Positions 1 through 11,829 of a stretch of 64,000 nt of DNA are shown one piece after another (within the stretch, counting starts at the first letter, position 1; each line of letters opens with the position of its first letter). The stretch is from Gambelia wislizenii. Its lineage: Eukaryota; Chordata; Lepidosauria; Squamata; Crotaphytidae. The position numbers and the translations under genes are program-made. The stretch is from contig JAUMIR010000001.1 of the NCBI GenBank assembly GCA_030847615.1, forward strand, positions 291,612,187 to 291,676,186. The letters are read 5' to 3'. Under the pieces are notes generated by a model. The model saw nothing but the letters and a program-made list of their open reading frames with translations. It made no database searches and was not told where the DNA came from.

Positions 1-1300
1 TAAGGTGGAAGTCCGGGTGATGTTTGCAGAATCAGTTGCCCTGCTCTTTGCAAGCCGGGGGTGGGTGGGTGGTTGAGGAGAAGGAGGAAAAGAGTGGAGA
101 AGAAGGGTGGTGGTGGTGGTGGGGCGGTGGTGCATCATGCTCCCTTGGAGTGTCTTCTCTCCTGTCTCTTTGTTGCTGGGGAGAAGGTGTTTGTGCCTCC
201 CCGGGAGGTCTGGGTGTTACTCTCTTCTCTCTCTTAATTATTAGGTTGGCAGCGTCGGCAGGGGCTGGGGCGGTGGTGGTTGCCCTGTGTACTTTGTGGT
301 AGAAGAGCTCCAAGTCTGGAAAGTGAAACTGACCTTGTGCACTCAGGACAGGAGGGGGCGAGTGGGTTGGCACAGGCGGAAAGGCGTGAGCGAGTGAGTG
401 GCTGGCTGGCTGGCTGGGGGGGGGGTTAAGAGAGGAGTGCGAGAGTGGGTCGCCTTGCTTTTGAGAGATTTCCCAACTTTGAAAAAAATATAAAAATAAA
501 AACCAAACCACCCTTTCAGGGCTGGAAGGGAAGTCCAGTCGTGTTTTGGCCTCGCGGAGGAGGATCCCCGGGACGCGCGCGGCCGCCTCTTCCCCAGCGC
601 CTGCCAGCCGGCGAGCCGCCTTCCTCCCCCTTTCCCCGCTCTGTCCTTCCTGCTTCTTTCTCCGGTGCTTTTCCCTTCATTTTTTCCTTTATGTAGGTCT
701 GTAAAGCCTTTCCCCTCCTTGGCTGGCTCCTTTTCGCCTTGGGCGTGACAGCCAGCACTAGACCTTGGGACGAGGGCTGCCCTCCTGTCCTGCCCCGACC
801 TTGTAGCCCCCCCTGCTGGTGGCTGGAAGGACGGGGGGTAGGAGGTCCTCCCTGCCCCCCACATGGGGAGAAGGGGGCATGAGGGGGATGAGAGGCGCTT
901 TCTCTACAGTCATGCCCGGGGTCTCCCCCTCCATCCCACAATAAATAAACCGCCTCCACACGTTCTCCTGATGTCGCCTTTCTCCCTCCTCCGATATGGT
1001 TCTCTGCCCCCCCTTTTTTTAAATGCTCCATTGCCAGAGTTGCCCCCAAAACTCCGCTGTAGGGTTGGTTTGTTTTTGAAAAAGAGTGGAGCTCGCCTCA
1101 GCTTCTCGGGGCTTTCCTGCTTTCTTTTCTCTCCCTGTCTTCTCTCCCTCCCCCCACTTTTTATCTTTTGTGTGTGTGGCTTCCTTATAAAGCCGGAGAA
1201 GCAGCTGCAGCCCTTGGCTGAGTTGTTGAAATTTATCCCTTTGTGTATATTACAATATCCTCCATTTTTCCCCCCTGCCCTCTAGACAGAACAAGAGCCT
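1..1300. promoter_or_regulatory. GC-rich segment with CpG cluster, candidate promoter or 5' gene end
   Basis: This stretch is much richer in G+C than the next 10 kb. CpG dinucleotides cluster at about 540-625, including a NotI-like GCGGCCGC. Long G-rich runs (65-130, 360-425) and pyrimidine runs follow. I see no coding exon that I recognise; the short open frames here are low-complexity and overlap on both strands. A CpG island remnant at a transcription start or in a first intron is the likeliest reading, by inference only. The gene would continue left of the window or be transcribed through it. Confidence 0.35.
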
Positions 1301-1303
1301 TTC

Positions 1304-1312
1304 GCCATCTTG
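1304..1312 (-). promoter_or_regulatory. YY1-like site
   Basis: GCCATCTTG matches the reverse complement of the YY1 core AAGATGGC. Such sites often sit just downstream of transcription starts in CpG-island promoters. It lies about 190 bases before a perfect CRE. A 9-base match can occur by chance. Confidence 0.3.
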
Positions 1313-1360
1313 GGCTGCTGCTTCTTCTTCGTCTCATTCTCTCTCTCTCTTTTTAATTTT

Positions 1361-1363
<3 letters not shown>

Positions 1364-1393
<30 letters not shown>
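1364..1393. repeat. (TG)n microsatellite
   Basis: About 15 uninterrupted TG units, preceded by a CT-rich tract. Confidence 0.95.
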
Positions 1394-1394
<1 letters not shown>

Positions 1395-1493
1395 AGCCTT
1401 TCTCCCTCTTCTTTGAAAGGGGGAAAGATGAAATTCTTCACGTCCTGCTGGATGAGGCACAAAAGTTTAGGAAATCTTACAAGGGACGGGCCG

Positions 1494-1501
1494 TGACGTC
1501 A
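1494..1501. promoter_or_regulatory. Perfect CRE palindrome
   Basis: TGACGTCA, the full cAMP-response element bound by CREB/ATF factors, lies in a locally GC-rich context (GGGCCG just upstream). Its position at the edge of the GC-rich block favours a promoter role, but function is inferred. Confidence 0.4.
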
Positions 1502-1619
1502 TGTAAAGTTTTAGAAGGTTTTTTTTTTTTACCCCTTCCCTCCCTCCTATATGTTTGTTTTTCTCTCAAAAGGATTTCTGGTCGAACAAGTTTCAAGCTT
1601 TATTGACGAGAGGGAATAT

Positions 1620-4600
1620 GATTTAGCTGAATGAACATAATCTTCCAGAAGGGACTTAGCACTGGAGAAACTAGCCTGGGTATTTTTTTTGTAACAGGTG
1701 GAGAAAACTATCTAGTCTTCTATAGGATAGTGCTCGTTTTCTTTCATAGGCTGGACTTTCCACTGGTTCACATTCTAAATGTATTTGTTTTTGGTCAAGG
1801 TTGGATTTTTATTTTTAACGTGTCACAAGGTTCACTGATGAGTCTGGTTTCCCTTTGCTAGTGGTCCTGCGTCAGTAGGCAAGCATAGAAGATGACAACT
1901 GACTTCTTAAAAACATTGCTTAGTTGGAGGCAATGGGAGCAGTGCTTGCAAATGCAAAAATAAAAATTAAAGTTGGTGATTGCTCTTACTGGGCTATTTA
2001 TTAGCACAGAATTCAGCAATCCTGTTCACCTTCTGGAGAGGACCTGTAGACATTGCATGCTTCTTAGATTATGTCCCACCAGATGCTGCTGTCTCTGGCT
2101 TTATCAAAATGTACCTAGGTCCTTACTAAATGCTGAGTTCCAAATTGCTTCATTAAAAAAAATGAAATAAAGAAAAAGGTACTCCCATCTTATTATCTCT
2201 GGCTACAAGCTCTTATGTCCCTAGTTGTTTAAAGGGAAACAATGAAGGGTATTGTGCTTTCCATGTACTTTTCCTCAACATTTAGTTGTTTTCATTTTAC
2301 AGAAAGTTACCCTGATCACAGGACAAAACTTAATGAAAACTGAGCTCTACATAAAGAATAGGTCTTGAAACAGAGTTCAGTTTTTCTAATTTCACTTTCC
2401 AGTGTTTGGTATTTCTCTCCATCTATTTACACTTGCACTAACAACATGAAACTCCCTGTGTTTAATTTGCATTTCCTTTGTCTTCATGTGGGGGGGGGGA
2501 TTTACCATTGATTACAATTAACATGGAAACTAACAGGCACATTTTAAGCATATCAAGATGTTCTTTTCTTCAATACACTCAAAACTAAAAGACAAATTTA
2601 GCATAGTTTTATGCTTGGGTAGGAAATATGCTTTCATGTTTACAAAAGTAAGCTGTTTACCTTAATATGTTCTTTTCTTTTTCTTTCTTTCTTTTTTCCC
2701 TAAATGAAAGCCACTTCAGAAAGCTTGGTTGAATTGAATGGCTGCCAGTTATTTGACTCTTAGGTAGATGAAAATGTTGAAATAGTTAAAAGCACATAGA
2801 ACAGATGGCTTTAAATTATACATGCAACAAAAGCTTGGAAGATTTGGCAGATTATAAATGGTGAGCAACAGAAGATAAGCAGTTTAAGAAAATGGTAGTT
2901 AAGTATATTTGATACCTCACACCTATTGTAAACTGTGCACATTTTAGGCACAAAGTGCATTAAGCATGAAATATCAAGAACATTATAGCAGAAACAAATT
3001 TCTGTATTGGATATATCTGTGTGTGGCAGGTTGGGAATCTTAAATATTTAAGAGCTACATGCCTCTTAGATGCTGAGATAATTTCACGCAAGGTCTCATA
3101 AGGATTTTTTTTTTTAATGCCTGGGATTTTGATGGTTTTAAAACAAGACCTGATAGAAACACATGCATATGACTGGCTCAGTGTGTGATTCTGTTCATTT
3201 AAGCGGTGTAGGGTTTGGAGCTGTAGGGTTTTTTAAAATGAAAAATTCCAAAATGTCCTGTTACTTTAGTTTTTAAAATTAATAGATAAAAGTAAGTGAA
3301 CAAGATTTTTCTTGGGCTGCTTAACTGTAGCATCATAGTACAGTACTAATATCTATCCTTGAAATAAAGTAAGAAATTGAGCTACATTTGTATGCTGTCA
3401 ACAAAGTAGCTTTCATATAGTACTTATACTTCAGGTTTAGAGTAATGCATACTCAGTGTGAAAGAGTTAAAATCACTCTGCTGTATGTTTGTTTTTGTGC
3501 ATGAGGGGTAGAAATCTGTGGATAATAGTTGGATTCATCTTGAGAACAATAAAAGAGCTGTATTTATTAAATTTATGAAGAATATTGATAGAAAACCCAA
3601 ATAGCATACCTTTTGATTACGTCAAGAGCATTTGTCATCCATACCTGATGCATGGTCAGATAAGAGATGTAACACAAATTAATGGTTTTTAATATATATA
3701 TTTGTTTTGTTATCTCCACAAGACACTTACTAAACATTCAAATAGAAGTGTACTGGAAGCTTGAGATTTTGGAATTACCTTTACCCTTTCCCTCATTTCT
3801 TTGTTTGCATGTTTATTATAGATCTGCAGTGTGAAGGAGCAGATGTTTTGCCAAACATCCTGATGTGTTGCTTTTTCTTAAGGGAGTGCGTAACTGTTCC
3901 TTCTGATGCATTGGCTTGACAGCTGGTTGATTTCATGGAGCTGCTAAGAAGCCATTAGTGGTGTCATTGAATTGAAACAGAACAGTCACTCCCAGCTTGA
4001 ACTGCAATTGTTAATGTCTTTGTTGCTACTTTTGTGTTCCTGCACAAGATGTCGAATATCACAGTTGCAGGAAAGTTCATGCCTTCTTTTTGATCTCCCT
4101 GAATTAGTGAAAGTATGTTACTGATGCTTGGTTGTTTTTGGATGCTAAATATTCTTATTAAACAATATTTAGAACTGAAATAAGTATTATTTGTTCCTAA
4201 AGATATGGGAGGAAAATAAAACTTGTAAAGAACATGATAGGTTAAAAAAAAAACCCTCCTAAGAACCTCCTTCCAAGCCAATAGTAGTGGTAGTCGTTGT
4301 TAAAACAGGCTCCATGCTGCTATTTGTTTTCAAGAGTGAATTTCAGCTTTAAAAGTAATTATCACAGTCTAGCACACAGTTATGCACACTTAAATCCAAT
4401 TGAAAACAATATATCTCACATGTGAAAGATTGAGGCCTATGGTGCAGTACCACTCATAGGTATTTTTGTTTTAGAATAGGGGTTGGATTGTATTTGTCTT
4501 TAACTGAGCGAGTTGTGCATTTGAAATTCTTAATACATTTTAGTAAAGAGGAGAAGCAGAAGATTTTTATTGTATTGGGAAGGAAATGTAGTTGAGGTCC

Positions 4601-4950
4601 TTATATTTTATTACAAAACAGACATTCCTCTTGGTTATTTAAATTAACTAGGTCTTGACAACAACCTATGATCCTTTTTAAAGAAAGTATTTATAAAATG
4701 GTAGAATAGGCAAGAAAAATGCTGACAAAGTTAATAAGACAGACAATTATGTATTCACATTGGAAGGCTGCTTGAGAATTGATCTCCTGCAAATGAATCT
4801 CTGTGTTAATGAAATCAAGCAATGGAGGGAGAAACATATTTTAGCAAGGCAGATTAATAAAACCATTTCATATGCCATGTTTGTAAGCCAATGTGTGTGC
4901 TGGAGGGAAAGACAATGTTGAGAGAAGTATTAAAAATAATACTAGTAGTA
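1620..4950. other. Unique AT-rich sequence, no gene or clear repeat seen
   Basis: No open frame here resembles a known protein, and I recognise no interspersed repeat. Homopolymer runs and T-rich tracts are present. The absence of young repeats over 3.3 kb is itself unusual for this window and fits constrained non-coding DNA or simply old unique sequence. Confidence 0.5.
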
Positions 4951-4954
4951 CCCA

Positions 4955-5165
4955 GCATTAGTACACCACATTTGAAGTGTTCAAAGGGCTACATGCAAAT
5001 ATTGTCTTCGCAGTCCTTACAAAGAAACTGTAAAGGAGGAAAGTAGTATTATTCCCACAATGTAGATGAAGGCCTGAAGCAAAGAGAATAATGGTTTACT
5101 GAAGATAATCAAGCGGGTTTGTGGTTCATGTAAGATTTGAACCAGGATCTTCCATATCACTCTTG
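4955..5165 (-). mobile_element. MIR-like ancient CORE-SINE remnant
   Basis: Read on the minus strand this follows the MIR layout: a B-box-like stretch (complement of GATTTGAACC at about 5131), then the conserved core ending in the complement of TATTATTCCCACAATGTAGA at about 5047-5066, then the 3' part. The copy is strongly diverged with no visible target duplication, as expected of an old vertebrate SINE. An L2-tail-related SINE is an alternative. Confidence 0.55.
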
Positions 5166-5428
5166 TCAGGTGTAATCCTAAGCATGCTCACTGAGGAAGC
5201 TGAGTAACATTGAGACTTAGTAGCTCGTGGTCCATAGTTCAGTGTGTATAAGTAGCACATATAGCTCACTAGTATGCTGTAGTCCCTGACAAGTTTGGGT
5301 TAAAAAAAAGTAGGTAGCTTTTTAAAAAATAAATTACACAATACAAATAGTAACTTGTCTTGATTGACAAAAAGCTGGAGTTTGTACAATGCAGCTGCCT
5401 CTGTTCTTAAGTTTTATTTATTTCAGAT

Positions 5429-5555
5429 AGGGTTGTGCAAAGCATGCCCCCGTCCAGATATTACTAAACTGCAGCTCTCAGCATTTCCATTGGCTTTGCT
5501 GGCTAGGTTATTGTTGCAGTACAACATTTGGAGGGCTGCAGTTTGCCCACCCTTG
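5429..5555. mobile_element. Small non-autonomous hAT-like element
   Basis: The ends are imperfect inverted repeats: AGGGTTGTGCAAA at the left and TTTGCCCACCCTTG at the right. The inner arms (GCAGCTCTCAGCATTTCC and the later TTGCAGTACAACATTTGG) are the self-complementary motif of a family I also see at about 8170 and 38661. There is no coding capacity. hAT assignment is by the AGGGGTGGGCAA-type end. Confidence 0.5.
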
Positions 5556-5621
5556 ATATCAAGTGTTTGTACATGGCTCTTCAGCTGAAAGGATTGCCAG
5601 CTATAGGTGAATAAAAACAAT

Positions 5622-5853
5622 GTTATTGTTGTGGGGCCTTCAGGATTTAACATAATGCGACCCAAAGCTGAACCCATCACAGGTTTTTCTTGGTAAGATT
5701 TTTTCAGAGGGGGCTTGCTTTGCTTTCCTTGGACACTGAGAAAGTGACTTGCTCAAGGTCACCCAGTGGGTTTCCATAGGTGAGTAGGGATTTGAACCTA
5801 GTCTTAAGAGTCATAGTCCAACGCTCAAGCTACTACACTATGCTGGCTCTCCA
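5622..5853 (-). mobile_element. Sauria-type SINE (tRNA head, Bov-B-like tail), with target duplication
   Basis: On the minus strand the element starts with a tRNA-like head at about 5850 (A-box region complement of CTACACTATGCTGGCTCT, B-box complement of GATTTGAACC) and ends with a Bov-B-LINE-like 3' end near 5625-5660. A 12-bp direct repeat AATAAAAACAAT flanks it at 5610-5621 and 5854-5865, marking retrotransposition by a LINE machinery. Confidence 0.85.
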
Positions 5854-5865
5854 AATAAAAACAAT

Positions 5866-7621
5866 ACTTAATACATAAATAAGTAAAAGGTTGTGCAGCA
5901 CACCAAGCTGGCTTAGTATTGGCAAACCCATCTTGGTTACCTAAAATTTATTTTCATTAATTTTGGGGGAGTACAGCCTGGGAATACAGGCCCAGTCCAG
6001 ATATTGTCATTCTTAGGATAAACCCAGAGAAAGCAGTTGGAGTTACGTTAGTCATGACTAACACAAGGGCCATTTATGTAGTGGGTTGTCTGTAAGTATG
6101 TATGGCAAGAGAGTCAAAATATATGTTACATTAAAGATACATTCAGCAGTTTCATTTTTTCTGTTGGAGGTGGGACAGTCCAGTGGGGTGGGGAAGCTCA
6201 GTGTAAGAAAGAGAAAAAGTTGGATAATTTCTTCCTCAACTGTAGTTTGCCAATAATGTCTCCACTGCATGGCTACATGGCGGGGGGGGGGACCCTCACT
6301 GGTATCAATAAGACTTTTCTCCCTATGCCCTCAGCCATGTGTGAGGAGGAGAAGAATATTAGTGAAATTGTGGCTGTGGAGACAAAGATCACATCTCTTC
6401 TTCCGATAAAGTTTTTTTGTGTCTCAGTAAAATCCTACTTGGGGGCAAAAAGACATAGCTTCTTGCTATAAGTTCAGGATAGTATATAGTTGGGGCTGTG
6501 TTTGGATTCAGCTCCATGTTTCTCAGTATTTGTATAATTCAGAAATGAGTGCATTATAGTCTGGAAATCCTGTCGTGATGTTGTGCCTTCCCATATGTTG
6601 AATAAAAGATACAATAATACCTGGTTCGTTAATCCAAAATGAAACTTTTTGTATTATGTAATCAACTAACACTTTTGTATTCACTTCATGCATTCACGGT
6701 GACCCCAACCCACTGACCATAAATAAAGAATATTTTTTTAAAAATAATGAATCAACAATGCTAACACTGTTGTAGTGCAATGTGTACTATTTTATCTGTC
6801 GTGGTTGTTCAAACACAGTTACTTGCACATTATTTGTTTTGAAATCAAAGGAGATGTCCTTTGAAGTAATGTTAGAACTGAGGGTCTTATATTTAATATC
6901 TTGAAGATGGTACCCCACATGTATATGTAAGAGAAAATAGGACAGAAATAAAATAACATACTAAAAGTCAGTAGAAGTAATGGGAATAAATTAAGGTGTG
7001 ATACCCAAGCTTTCATCAGGCTAAACGGTCACCAACCTAAATGGATATAGGATTTCACTCAAGTTTTTCTTCTGGTGGAATAAAAATGGCAACCTGGTCT
7101 GATGCATGTCTATATTTGGAAGTTCGTTCTAGCTTATTCAAAAGTATATGCACATAGGATTGTTGTATAAATGTTGGCTTCCTTGCAGTCAGCATGTGCA
7201 TATTAAGAAGGTTTTACCCCCAAATGTAGGATTTGTATATGTACTTCTTGCTTACGGAAATGAAAAATTTGAGTGCTTGCTTGTAGGCTACTCCTTAGTT
7301 GAGATGTAGACTGTGCATTCACTGCACCAGTATTTTTGATAGGTTTTGTGTATTTACAGGCCATCGTCTGTATATATCCAGCCTGATTCAGTGATCTGTC
7401 ACAGATTAAGGGCTTCAGTGCCACAGAGAGGTTCTCTGCCACTGAGGTTTTCCCCATTCATTTTGGTAGAGGAAGGGGCAGGAAATACAGAGCCAAACAA
7501 AGGAGTGTGCATGGAGCAGCTCTTCGGGGAGGCCAACTTGCAACTTTCCAAATGTTATTTTGATTCTGTACCTTTTCCCCAAAAGTGGGACTTCAGTTGG
7601 CTTACAAATTAAAGTAAATAC
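5866..7621. other. No gene or clear repeat seen
   Basis: AT-rich sequence with no recognisable exon. Short open frames at 6058-6471, 6819-7016 and 7203-7612 have no family features. Confidence 0.4.
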
Positions 7622-8155
7622 AGTATAGAATCATAGAATCATAGAGTTGGAAGAGACCACAAGGGCCATCCAGTCCAACCCCCTGCCACACAGGAATACA
7701 CAATAAAATCATTCACGACAGATAGCCATCCAGCCTTTGTTTAAAAATCTCCAAAGAAGGAGACCCCACCACACTACGAGGCAGTGTTTTCCACTTACGA
7801 ACAGCTCTTACTGTCAGGAAGTTCATCCTAATGTTTAGGAGGAATCTCTTTCCCTGTAGTTTGAACCCATTACTCCGTGTCCTAGTCTCTGGAGCAGCAG
7901 AAAACAAGCTTGGTCCATCCTCAGTTTGACATCCCTTCAAATATTTAAACATGGCTATCATGTCACCTCTCAGCCTTCTCTTCTCCAGACTAAACATGCC
8001 CAGTTCCTTAAGCCGCTCCTCATAGGGCATGCCTTCCAGACTTCCCACCATTTTGGTCGCCCTTCTCTGGACACATTCCAGCTTCTCAATATCCTTCCTG
8101 AATTGTAGTGCCCAGAACTGGACACAGTATTCCAGGTGAGGTCTGAACAAAGCAT
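7622..8155 (-). mobile_element. CR1 LINE 3' end, 5'-truncated
   Basis: The minus strand encodes the C-terminal end of the CR1 ORF2 protein, open from 8150 to 7713, with the signature [24 protein letters not shown] and [20 protein letters not shown] blocks. The 3' terminus at about 7625-7680 carries the CR1 hallmark GGTTGGA(C)TGGATGGCC-like sequence in complement, followed by the octamer-type tail ATTCTATG repeated. Only the last 530 bases remain, the usual 5' truncation. It is a dead fragment, although this stretch has kept its frame. Two related copies lie at 56516-58405. Confidence 0.9.
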
Positions 8156-8169
8156 AGTTAAGCCATGCA

Positions 8170-8262
8170 GCTGGACTGCAACTTACATCATCCTTTACCA
8201 GTAGCTATGCTGGGGTTGATGAGAGTCGTAGTCCAACAAGTCCTAGAGGGCCACCAGTTGCG
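8170..8262. mobile_element. Fragment of small hAT-like element
   Basis: Contains the self-complementary block typical of the family at 5429 and 38661: GATGAGAGTCGTAGTCCAAC followed by GAGGGCCACCAGTTGCGCAC. The ends are degraded. Confidence 0.4.
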
Positions 8263-8264
8263 CA

Positions 8265-9134
8265 CTCTGTTCACATAGTTCTCCATTCACAGGGGAATTA
8301 AAATAAAACTCATTGAAAGTGATATTTTTGTAGGTCTTTCATTTCCCATACTTCCCAAAATGAATGCACTAACACATTTTTTCGAAGAAAAGTGTGTTTT
8401 GAATATATGCTGGCCTTTATATGTACAACTGAATGCCACTGTTTTGTATCAATAAACTTCAGCATTTTTAAAACAAGTCTTTTTCATTTGAAACATGATT
8501 GTAGAGGAAAAATAAGTTATTTGCTTTACACAGAGTTTGCTCTAAACATTAGAGCTATAAAGTTGATGGATACATTTGTGAGACTGAGATAAATTAGTTA
8601 TTCAGAACAACATTCTCTCATCGTTTTTCTTTGTTTTGTCTACTATTGTTGCAAGGTCAACTTCATGTTTGCGTGTGTATGCATATGTATGCATGTGTGG
8701 AATAGGGCAAAGGAATATACTATACAGTATTTCAAATTTGCCTATATTTACTACTGTGCTTTCAGCTTCACTTCTACAGTGGTCTTGTTAATCCTGTTGT
8801 CATTAGTTTTTCTCACACAGTAAAACAAATTAAGCAGATACACTTTCGGATTTTGTCAAAATCAGCAATCTCTTGCCACTACAGAGTTAAATTCACATGT
8901 GTCATGTCCTAGGCATGTTCACTCAGAAGTAAGTTCAGTGACACTTGCTCTAGCTAGTTCTCTTCAAACACTGCAGAGCTAAAGAACTTAGAAGTGTAGG
9001 GAGGAACTTGCTAGTGCTGCCCCATTTTTGTCACCCTCCGCATAATCAGAGCAGATCTGTACAGGGGGATGGACACTTTTCTGTCTATGGAGATCAGCTG
9101 GATTGGTTGTTTAATGTTTTTTCAGCTTTTTTAC
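8265..9134. other. No gene or clear repeat seen
   Basis: AT-rich, with nothing that I can identify on either strand. Confidence 0.4.
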
Positions 9135-9136
9135 TA

Positions 9137-9895
9137 CAGGGTGAGTCTCCCTTATCCAAAATGCTTGAGACCAAAGGTATTTTGGAATATTTGCTTATAC
9201 ATAATGAGATATCGTAGAGCTCATTCATATACATGATCCAGCATATGCTGGCATATCCTGGCCATGGATCAAGCCCATTCCTCCCCCATTACGTCTATAA
9301 AATGGGCTGGTGTGCAGCCACTGCCATCTCCCTGGCTCTCCTGGAAGTGACCAAGACCCCCCCCCCTATACAGGTCACTTTCCTGCTTCGGAGAGAGCAA
9401 GGTGGACCAGCAGCTTCATCAATGGGCTAACCTGCTGGGATGGGTTCCTGATCCATTCCTTCCCTGCAGGAACAGATTAAACCAGGTATTTTATTTTAAA
9501 AATCTACCCCATCGCCCCCCCCTTTCTGAACCCTGAACTGCCCTGGGGGTGGTGAGGAGTGCCCGGGGGTAGAACAGGCCAACAGCCTTGTATCATCAGA
9601 ACTGCAGGGTTCTAAAATGGAGGCAAGATGGGGTAAGTTGTCCATCTACACAAGCCCTTGGAGATGGGACCAAAGCCTAAACACAAAATGTGCTTATGTT
9701 CGTGTACACCTCGTACATGTAGCCTGAAGATAATTTTATACACAATATTTTTAATAATTTCGTGCATGAAACAAAGTTTGTGTACATTAAATGATCAGAA
9801 AGCAAAGGTATCATTATCTCAGCCACTCATGTGGACAAGTTTGGATTTTGGAATATTTCAGATTTCAGAATTCCGCATAAGGGAGACTCAGCCTG
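9137..9895. mobile_element. Tigger-type (Tc1/mariner) non-autonomous element, interrupted
   Basis: The left end CAGGGTGAGTCTCCCTTATC after TA at 9135 and the right end ATAAGGGAGACTCAGCCTG are near-perfect inverted repeats of the MER8/Tigger type. The interior (GTGCATGAAACAAAGTTTGT and surroundings) matches the family of the cleaner copy at 36004-36325. A 444-bp insertion at 9214-9657 splits it. The right-hand target TA has changed to TG. No transposase remains. Confidence 0.75.
9214..9657. mobile_element. hAT-like insertion nested in the Tigger element
   Basis: It breaks the Tigger interior exactly between GAGATATC and TTGGAGATGG, which are contiguous in the family. The right end, read in complement, is AGGGCTTGTGTAGATGG, which resembles the ends of the elements at 16273-17148 and 41070-41914. 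A decayed 8-bp duplication (GTAGAGCT versus TTGGAGAT) is possible but weak. Confidence 0.45.
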
Positions 9896-9904
9896 TGTAT
9901 AAAA

Positions 9905-10010
9905 ATGTTTAGCTGTTTTGTTTCAACTTACATTGTAAGCCACTTTGGGTCCCATATTGCGGGGGGGGGGGGAAGAGGTGGGATATAAAATAAATAAAAA
10001 TAATTAAATG
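9905..10010 (+). mobile_element. L2-type LINE 3' tail
   Basis: Shows the short 3' motif of reptile L2 elements: GTAAGCCACTTTGGGTCCC, a G run, GGTGGGATATAAAATAAATA, then A-rich repeats. Only about 100 bases are kept. Confidence 0.6.
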
Positions 10011-11829
10011 GTGTGAGATAGAACCCCAATTTTCCAGGAAAAGAAAACGCTCCTTACAGCAGACATTTTGCCTTCACCACAGGGATAGAAATGGTGTGCT
10101 CATCTTTACCACCCAACAAGAACACTTGCAGGTGTCTTCTGTAGTAATGCTCTTCAGGGTTGCATCCTTGAATTCATTGGGCACAGGCATCCCTAACTTT
10201 GTGTTTGAATGTGGATTGCTAGGGAGAAATGCTTCCTGATACCACTTTCAGCTTTAAAACACTTGCAGCTCAATTGTCTGCTTGTTTTCTTGAAATGATC
10301 ACCCATTGTGTTTTATAGGGCTTATTCACAGGTACCTGTTCATAGCATTGCTGCCTCTGTAAAAGAAATCAAGATTTCTTTTAATCCAGTACATAATCTT
10401 TTCCAAAGCTTAACCTAATGCACATGGAAATACTGATTCTCCCTCTCTTTTGCTAGCATCATCATGTAGTCTCTGTTAGCATGTTAACATGTTTCATTTA
10501 GTATCAGGGTGAGTGGGCTGAGTTCTGATCATGTTTGTTGAACTGACTTTGGTCAAGAGCCTGTTGGATCACTTGAAGAGCATAAAACACCAACAGTGTA
10601 CTTACACTAATGGTACAGGAGATAAAGACTGCTTCTTCTTTCCCAGTTGCACAATGGTGGCCAGATGGCTTCTAGGTGCAGCTCTGCCCACTACCACTGG
10701 TTGCCCACAGGGCTGCAGTTGGCTGCCATCTAGCTGCAACTCTAGCTGGTTGGTGGATGAGCAGATCTCTGTGGCCAGTCAGTGGCTGGGGAGACAGACC
10801 TGTGCTGAGAGGAGATGTGTGGTGGTGGTGGTAGAGGACTCCCTGCTGAGAGGTACAGAAGCAGTGGTTTGCAGGCCTGACAGGATGTTTTGAGAGGCGT
10901 GCTGTCTCCCTGGGGCATTGTTGAAGGAGATACTGAGTAGCTCCTTGCACAGTGCCCCCAAATTACTTGCTCTGGTGTTATGGGGGGGTATGTCACCAAC
11001 TTTGTTGGTGATTCTGGCCTTAGCTTTTGGATATTGTTTATGTAGGCTTAACGTAATGGCAGCAGGAGAACCCAGGTATTAATTTCTGAAACTTCTGTCC
11101 AGAATAATTTTATCCAAAATACTTCAATTCCACTTCCTTGCTAACATTTACTTACGTTAGCCTTAATAGTTTCAGATTAGTAATCCAGCCATATTAGATC
11201 TACATAGTAAAAATCAATTTCATTATTTATATCTTCCATGTAATCACCCCTGTGGGAGTGTTCCTGACAGCATTCCTTTAAAATCTGAAATATTGAAGAA
11301 AAGGAATACTTACAGATGGCAATACATGTTAAAAGATTATCACTCTGTTGCAGTTTATATTTAGAATTTTTTTAAAAAATATTACTGTTCTACCAACCAT
11401 CCTCAGTGGTGATTTGAAGAAAAAGAGAAATAAATACACTAATCGTGATTTAAAGGCTTTGATCATTGGTGCTCTGAGAGTGTATAATAATAAAAATGAA
11501 ACTTTTGTACCCACACTTCTGTTCTCAGTGGTGCATGTGGAGGTTGTCCTTTTGACTATAATGTAGCTTCTTTTTTTCTTTATATGTCCAGGATTGGATC
11601 TAAAATAAATGGGGACAAGGAGAATACATTTTTTGTTTAATTCAGAAGCCATGGTGCTAAGGAGGCAGAGTCACACTGAAATGCACACACATTTACTAGA
11701 AATAATGCTTGTATTTATAAGAAAATATAGAGAAAAGGGTATTATAATGGCTGCAGTGTTTGGACAAATCTACCCTGTAAGCAAAAACTGCCTAAATTCT
11801 TTCTCTCTGGCAGGAAATTCAGTTCAAAG
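10011..11829. other. No gene seen
   Basis: No recognisable coding exon. The 120-residue open frame at 10531-10893 has an equally long overlapping minus-strand frame and no domain features. The sequence around 10620-10990 is mildly GC-rich and could be an old unrecognised repeat. Confidence 0.35.

Noticed and set aside
32..511. 159-codon minus-strand open frame in the GC-rich start
   Set aside because: Pro/His/Ser-rich translation of G-rich repeats; no conserved features.
6690..6740. Possible repeat tail (GGTGACCCCAACCCACTGAC, then CATAAATAAAG)
   Set aside because: Too short and isolated to assign.
10531..10893. 120-codon open frame, possible host exon
   Set aside because: No splice context or homology that I can recognise, and a similar frame exists on the other strand.
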